NCBI GenBank assembly: GCA_965221845.1
Contig: OZ244919.1
Coordinates: 248,001-312,000 of the forward strand
DNA from: JAJEFO01 sp965221845
GTDB taxonomy: Bacteria; Pseudomonadota; Alphaproteobacteria; Rhodobacterales; Rhodobacteraceae
Reading direction: 5' to 3'
DNA length: 64,000 bases
How positions within the stretch are numbered: position 1 is the stretch's first letter; every line of letters starts with the position of its first letter. The position numbers and the translations under genes are program-made. The notes beneath the pieces were generated by a model. The model had not been told where the DNA came from and ran no database searches. It worked only from the letters and a program-made list of their open reading frames with translations. Of the stretch, positions 61,160 to 64,000 are shown in pieces.

Positions 61160-62404
61160 TCAATGCGCCACGCCGGCCGCGACGCTTTCGTCGACGAAGC
61201 GGCCCTCGCGAAAGCGGTCCAGGCCGAATTCGGCGCAAAGCGGGCTTTCGCCTCTTGCCATGAGCTCCGCAAAGCCCCACCCGGATCCCGGGATCGCCTT
61301 GAAGCCGCCGGTCCCCCAGCCGCAGTTCATGAAGACGTTGCCGACAGGCGTCCGGGACAGGATCGGCGAGCGGTCGCCGGTCATGTCGACGGTTCCGCCC
61401 CATTGGCGAAGCATCTTGAGGCGCGAGATCATCGGGAAGGTCTCGACGAGGGCGCGCACGGTCTCCTCGATGCGGTGGAAGGACCCCCGCTGCGTGTAGT
61501 TGTTGAACCCGTCCGCACCGCCGCCGATCACCATTTCGCCCTTGTCCGACTGGCTCATGTAGCCATGGACGGTGTTCGCCATGACGACCACGTCCATGCA
61601 TGGCTTGACGGGCTCGCTGACAAGCGCCTGCAGCGCGACGCTCTCGATCGGCAGCCTGAATCCGGCCATTTCCGCCAGGCGGCCGGAATGGCCGGCGACC
61701 ACGATGCCGAGCTTGCCGCAGTCGATGTCGCCGCGCGTCGTCACGACCCCGGAGACCTCGCCGCCGCTCGTGCGGATGCCCGTGACCTCGCACCTCTCGA
61801 TGATGTCCATGCCCATCTCCGAGCACTTCCGGGCATATCCCCATGCCACCGCGTCATGGCGCGCGGTGCCGCCTCTCGGCTGCCAGAGCGCGCCGAGGAC
61901 CGGGTAGCGCGGGCCCCGCACCTCGATGATCGGGCAGAGCTCCTTGACGCGCCGCGGCCCTATGAATTCCGTTTCCACGCCCTGCAGGGCGTTGGCATGC
62001 GCTGTGCGCCGGTAGCCGCGGACCTCATGCTCGGTCTGGGCCAGCATCATGACGCCGCGCGGGCTGAACATGACGTTGTAGTTGAGATCCTGGCTCAGCG
62101 TCTCGTAGAGCGCGCGCGCCCTTTCGTAGATCGCGGCCGAGGCGTCCTGGAGGTAGTTGGACCGGATGATGGTCGTGTTCCGGCCCGTGTTGCCGCCTCC
62201 AAGCCATCCCTTCTCCAGAACGGCGACGTTCGAGATGCCGTGGTTCTGGCCGAGGTAGCAGGCCGTCGCCAGCCCGTGCCCGCCGGCCCCGACAATGATC
62301 ACGTCGTAGCGACGCCTCGGCTCGGGACTCCGCCAGGCGCGCCTCCAGCCCCGGTGCTCCCGGAACGCTTCCCGTGCCAAGGCAAAGGCGGAATAGTGAC
62401 CCAT
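61160..62404 (-). CDS. soxB: Sarcosine oxidase beta subunit
   Basis: A 414-residue flavoprotein subunit that holds FAD and covalent FMN and performs sarcosine oxidation. It begins MGHYSAFALAREAFREHRGW and has the dinucleotide loop YDVIIVGAGGHGLATACYLG, then VLEKGWLGGGNTGRNTTIIRS, highly characteristic of SoxB. The C-terminal GWGTGGFKAIPGSG is also typical. It is the first gene of soxBDAG. Length matches the family. The upstream frame extension is unconserved. Confidence 0.95.
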   Translation of the reverse strand: MGHYSAFALAREAFREHRGWRRAWRSPEPRRRYDVIIVGAGGHGLATACYLGQNHGISNVAVLEKGWLGGGNTGRNTTIIRSNYLQDASAAIYERARALYETLSQDLNYNVMFSPRGVMMLAQTEHEVRGYRRTAHANALQGVETEFIGPRRVKELCPIIEVRGPRYPVLGALWQPRGGTARHDAVAWGYARKCSEMGMDIIERCEVTGIRTSGGEVSGVVTTRGDIDCGKLGIVVAGHSGRLAEMAGFRLPIESVALQALVSEPVKPCMDVVVMANTVHGYMSQSDKGEMVIGGGADGFNNYTQRGSFHRIEETVRALVETFPMISRLKMLRQWGGTVDMTGDRSPILSRTPVGNVFMNCGWGTGGFKAIPGSGWGFAELMARGESPLCAEFGLDRFREGRFVDESVAAGVAH

Positions 62405-63097
62405 GTGCCGCAACTCGCATCCAGGCGGCGCCGACTCGCCGTCTCCCTCCCAGAATCGCCCATCAAGCGTCTGGCGGCAAGCGGCAGAAAGTCGCGATCC
62501 AGCGACATCGGAACGCCTTGCAGGCCGTTCCGCTGGGCTGGCGGCGCGCTGCTGCGGACGCGCGCAGGCCCCTGCCCCGGCCAGGCCCCCGCCGGACGCC
62601 ATCGAGGCGGCCCCGGATCCGCAGTGCCATGCGTGGCGTCCGGCGCCCTGGCGCGGCGAAGCGCGTCCGGACGGCCGTCGCGAAGCCCGGGCGTCGAGGT
62701 TTCCGCAAGCCGTTCCTCCCGACGCCTTCCAGGACCCCGGGGATCCGCCCCTGCAGCGCGGCGTGCCCGACGGAGCGCTCCGACGTGCCGGCGCCCTCGC
62801 CGCCCGCGGCCAGGCGCTCGTCGAGCGCGACGCCGGCATCTGCGGGGCTGGCGGCCCCGGGATCCCGGACCGGCCGCCGGCATGCCCCCTTTCGGAGACC
62901 GGCGCGGGTCGGCAATCCCGCTTTCCTTCGGCGCGTCGATCTGGCAGCGTCCGTCCGGGCGCGAAAGCCCCGAAGCATGGCGGTTCCCCCTGTTCGCCGA
63001 AGGGCCTCGCCGCGCCCGGCCGCAAGGCGGCGTCTCGGGCACGCCGGGGAGATGCGCAGGCCGGGGCGCTGTCCGGCGGGACGGCATGGAGGAGCCG
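62405..63097. other. Divergent region between soxB and ccmI
   Basis: About 690 GC-rich bases between divergently transcribed genes. Open frames in several directions are composition-driven and show no family resemblance. Promoters for both genes must lie here but no clear -35/-10 pair was found. Confidence 0.45.
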
Positions 63098-64000
63098 ATG
63101 ATCTTCTGGTTGCTTGCATGCCTCGCCATCGCCGTGACCGCAGGGGCGATGGTCCGGGCGCTGATGCGCGTCCGCAGCAGCGAGACGGGCGCCGCCGCCT
63201 CAGACGTGCAGGTCTACCGCGACCAGTTGAACGAGGTCGCGAGGGACGAGGCGCGCGGCACGCTTGCGGGGCCGGAGGCGGACGCGGTGCGCCTGGAGGT
63301 TTCGCGGAGGCTGCTGGCCGCAGACCGGCGTGCCCGGGAGCGTGACGGGCACGCTTCCGGAAACCGGAGGCTTGCCGCAGGGATCGTGGTTGCGACGCTG
63401 CTTGCGGGCGGAATCGGCACGTACCTGGCCCAGGGCGCGCCCGGAAGGCCCGACCAGCCCATGAGCGCGAGGCTGGCGGCACTGGAGGAGGCCGCCCGGA
63501 ACCGCCCGCGCCAGGCGGAGGCCGAGGCGGTCGCGGCACCGGACCTTCCCCGCCCCGAGGCCGTGCCCGAGGACTTCCGGGACCTGATGGAACGGCTCAG
63601 GGCGGCCGTCGGCAGGCGCCCGTCGGACATCGAGGGCCTGGCCCTCCTTGCCGCGAACGAGGCCCGTCTGGGCGACTTCGCCGCCGCGCGCCAGGCGCAG
63701 GAGCGGATCCTCCTCGCGAAGGGGGACGGCGCCACGGCGGCGGATCTCGCCGCCGCGATCGAGATGATGGTCTTTTCGGCGGGAGGCTACGTCTCCCCCG
63801 AGGCGGAGGAGCACGTCATGCGCCTTCTTGCCAGCGATCCCGGGAACCGCGCGGGACGCTACTTCCTCGGGCTGCTGAGGGTGCAGGCCGGCAGGCCGGA
63901 TCTCGCGTTCCCGTTATGGCGGGGCCTGCTCGAGACCGGGACCGCGGACGAGCCATGGACGCCCGTGCTGCGCGCCGGCATCGCCGGCGTCGCCGCCGCC
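63098..64000 (+). CDS. ccmI: c-type cytochrome biogenesis protein CcmI, 5' part
   Basis: The frame runs off the right edge, with 301 codons visible. It starts at ATG 63098 behind GGAGGAG, giving MIFWLLACLAIAVTAGAMV (first transmembrane helix). DVQVYRDQLNEVARDEARGTL is the coiled leucine/charged segment of CcmI. A second helix follows at about 93-112 (GIVVATLLAGGIGTYLA). Then comes the periplasmic TPR-like domain (GLALLAANEARLGDFAAARQAQ, RAGRYFLGLLRVQAGRPDLA). CcmI chaperones apocytochrome c to the CcmFH heme ligase. The alphaproteobacterial form is recognisable by this order. Confidence 0.88.
   Translation, partial: MIFWLLACLAIAVTAGAMVRALMRVRSSETGAAASDVQVYRDQLNEVARDEARGTLAGPEADAVRLEVSRRLLAADRRARERDGHASGNRRLAAGIVVATLLAGGIGTYLAQGAPGRPDQPMSARLAALEEAARNRPRQAEAEAVAAPDLPRPEAVPEDFRDLMERLRAAVGRRPSDIEGLALLAANEARLGDFAAARQAQERILLAKGDGATAADLAAAIEMMVFSAGGYVSPEAEEHVMRLLASDPGNRAGRYFLGLLRVQAGRPDLAFPLWRGLLETGTADEPWTPVLRAGIAGVAAA

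Overview
The window is GC-rich (roughly two-thirds G+C) and reads as the chromosome of an alphaproteobacterium. The support for this is a rhizobial-type trpE start, a soxBDAG sarcosine oxidase operon, an alphaproteobacterial-style ccmI, and an IS5/IS30/IS1634-type mobile element load. Many decayed genes, several insertion sequences and very long homopolymer G tracts suggest a genome under relaxed selection. A host-associated marine bacterium would fit, but that is inference.

Layout, left to right. (1) 1-1444: 5' part of trpE and sodB, both leftward. (2) 2934-10277: a 2447-residue secreted serralysin-like metallopeptidase with 15 tandem Calx-beta domains and RTX repeats. (3) 10749-22786: a divergent catabolic unit. 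Seven leftward genes encode two beta-hydroxyacid dehydrogenases, a crotonase, a split transketolase, a ketopantoate-reductase-like enzyme and a Gfo/Idh dehydrogenase. Facing them rightward are a GntR regulator and a sugar-type ABC transporter. A shared operator-like sequence occurs in both promoter regions. (4) 23375-29514: insertion sequences and their debris, with an outer-membrane lipoprotein-sorting-type protein gene between them. (5) 29839-32386: a PemK-like toxin-antitoxin pair and a fused dihydroxyacetone kinase. (6) 33023-42515: a GPP34-cytochrome P450 fusion, a decayed efflux pump gene, a SRPBCC protein, an RND/MMPL transporter, an FAD oxidoreductase and a polytopic membrane protein resembling the EXPERA (emopamil-binding) fold. 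(7) 42685-46746: two IS1634-type elements. (8) 47121-56566: a leftward six-gene sterol operon. (9) 57118-62404: soxBDAG. (10) 63098 to the end: the start of ccmI.

The most remarkable content is the sterol operon. In transcription order it encodes an SdmB-like C-4 decarboxylase/reductase, an SdmA-like Rieske C-4 demethylase, an ERG24/ERG4-family sterol reductase, CYP51, a single 1184-residue protein fusing squalene monooxygenase to oxidosqualene cyclase (DCTAE motif), and a close relative of eukaryotic sterol C-24 methyltransferase. Together these could take squalene to a 14- and 4-demethylated, 24-alkylated sterol. The genes at 33-42.5 kb (P450 fused to a phosphoinositide-binding-type GPP34 domain, RND transporter, EXPERA-like protein, FAD oxidoreductase) and the LolA-like protein at 24.7-25.5 kb are plausible accessory modification and trafficking functions. 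That link rests on neighbourhood and family resemblance, not on proof.

Two nearly identical IS1634-type copies in direct orientation (26076-29514 and 42685-44803) bracket the 29.5-42.7 kb block like a composite transposon. The left copy is doubly broken, by an 11-bp duplication and by a nested IS30 element.
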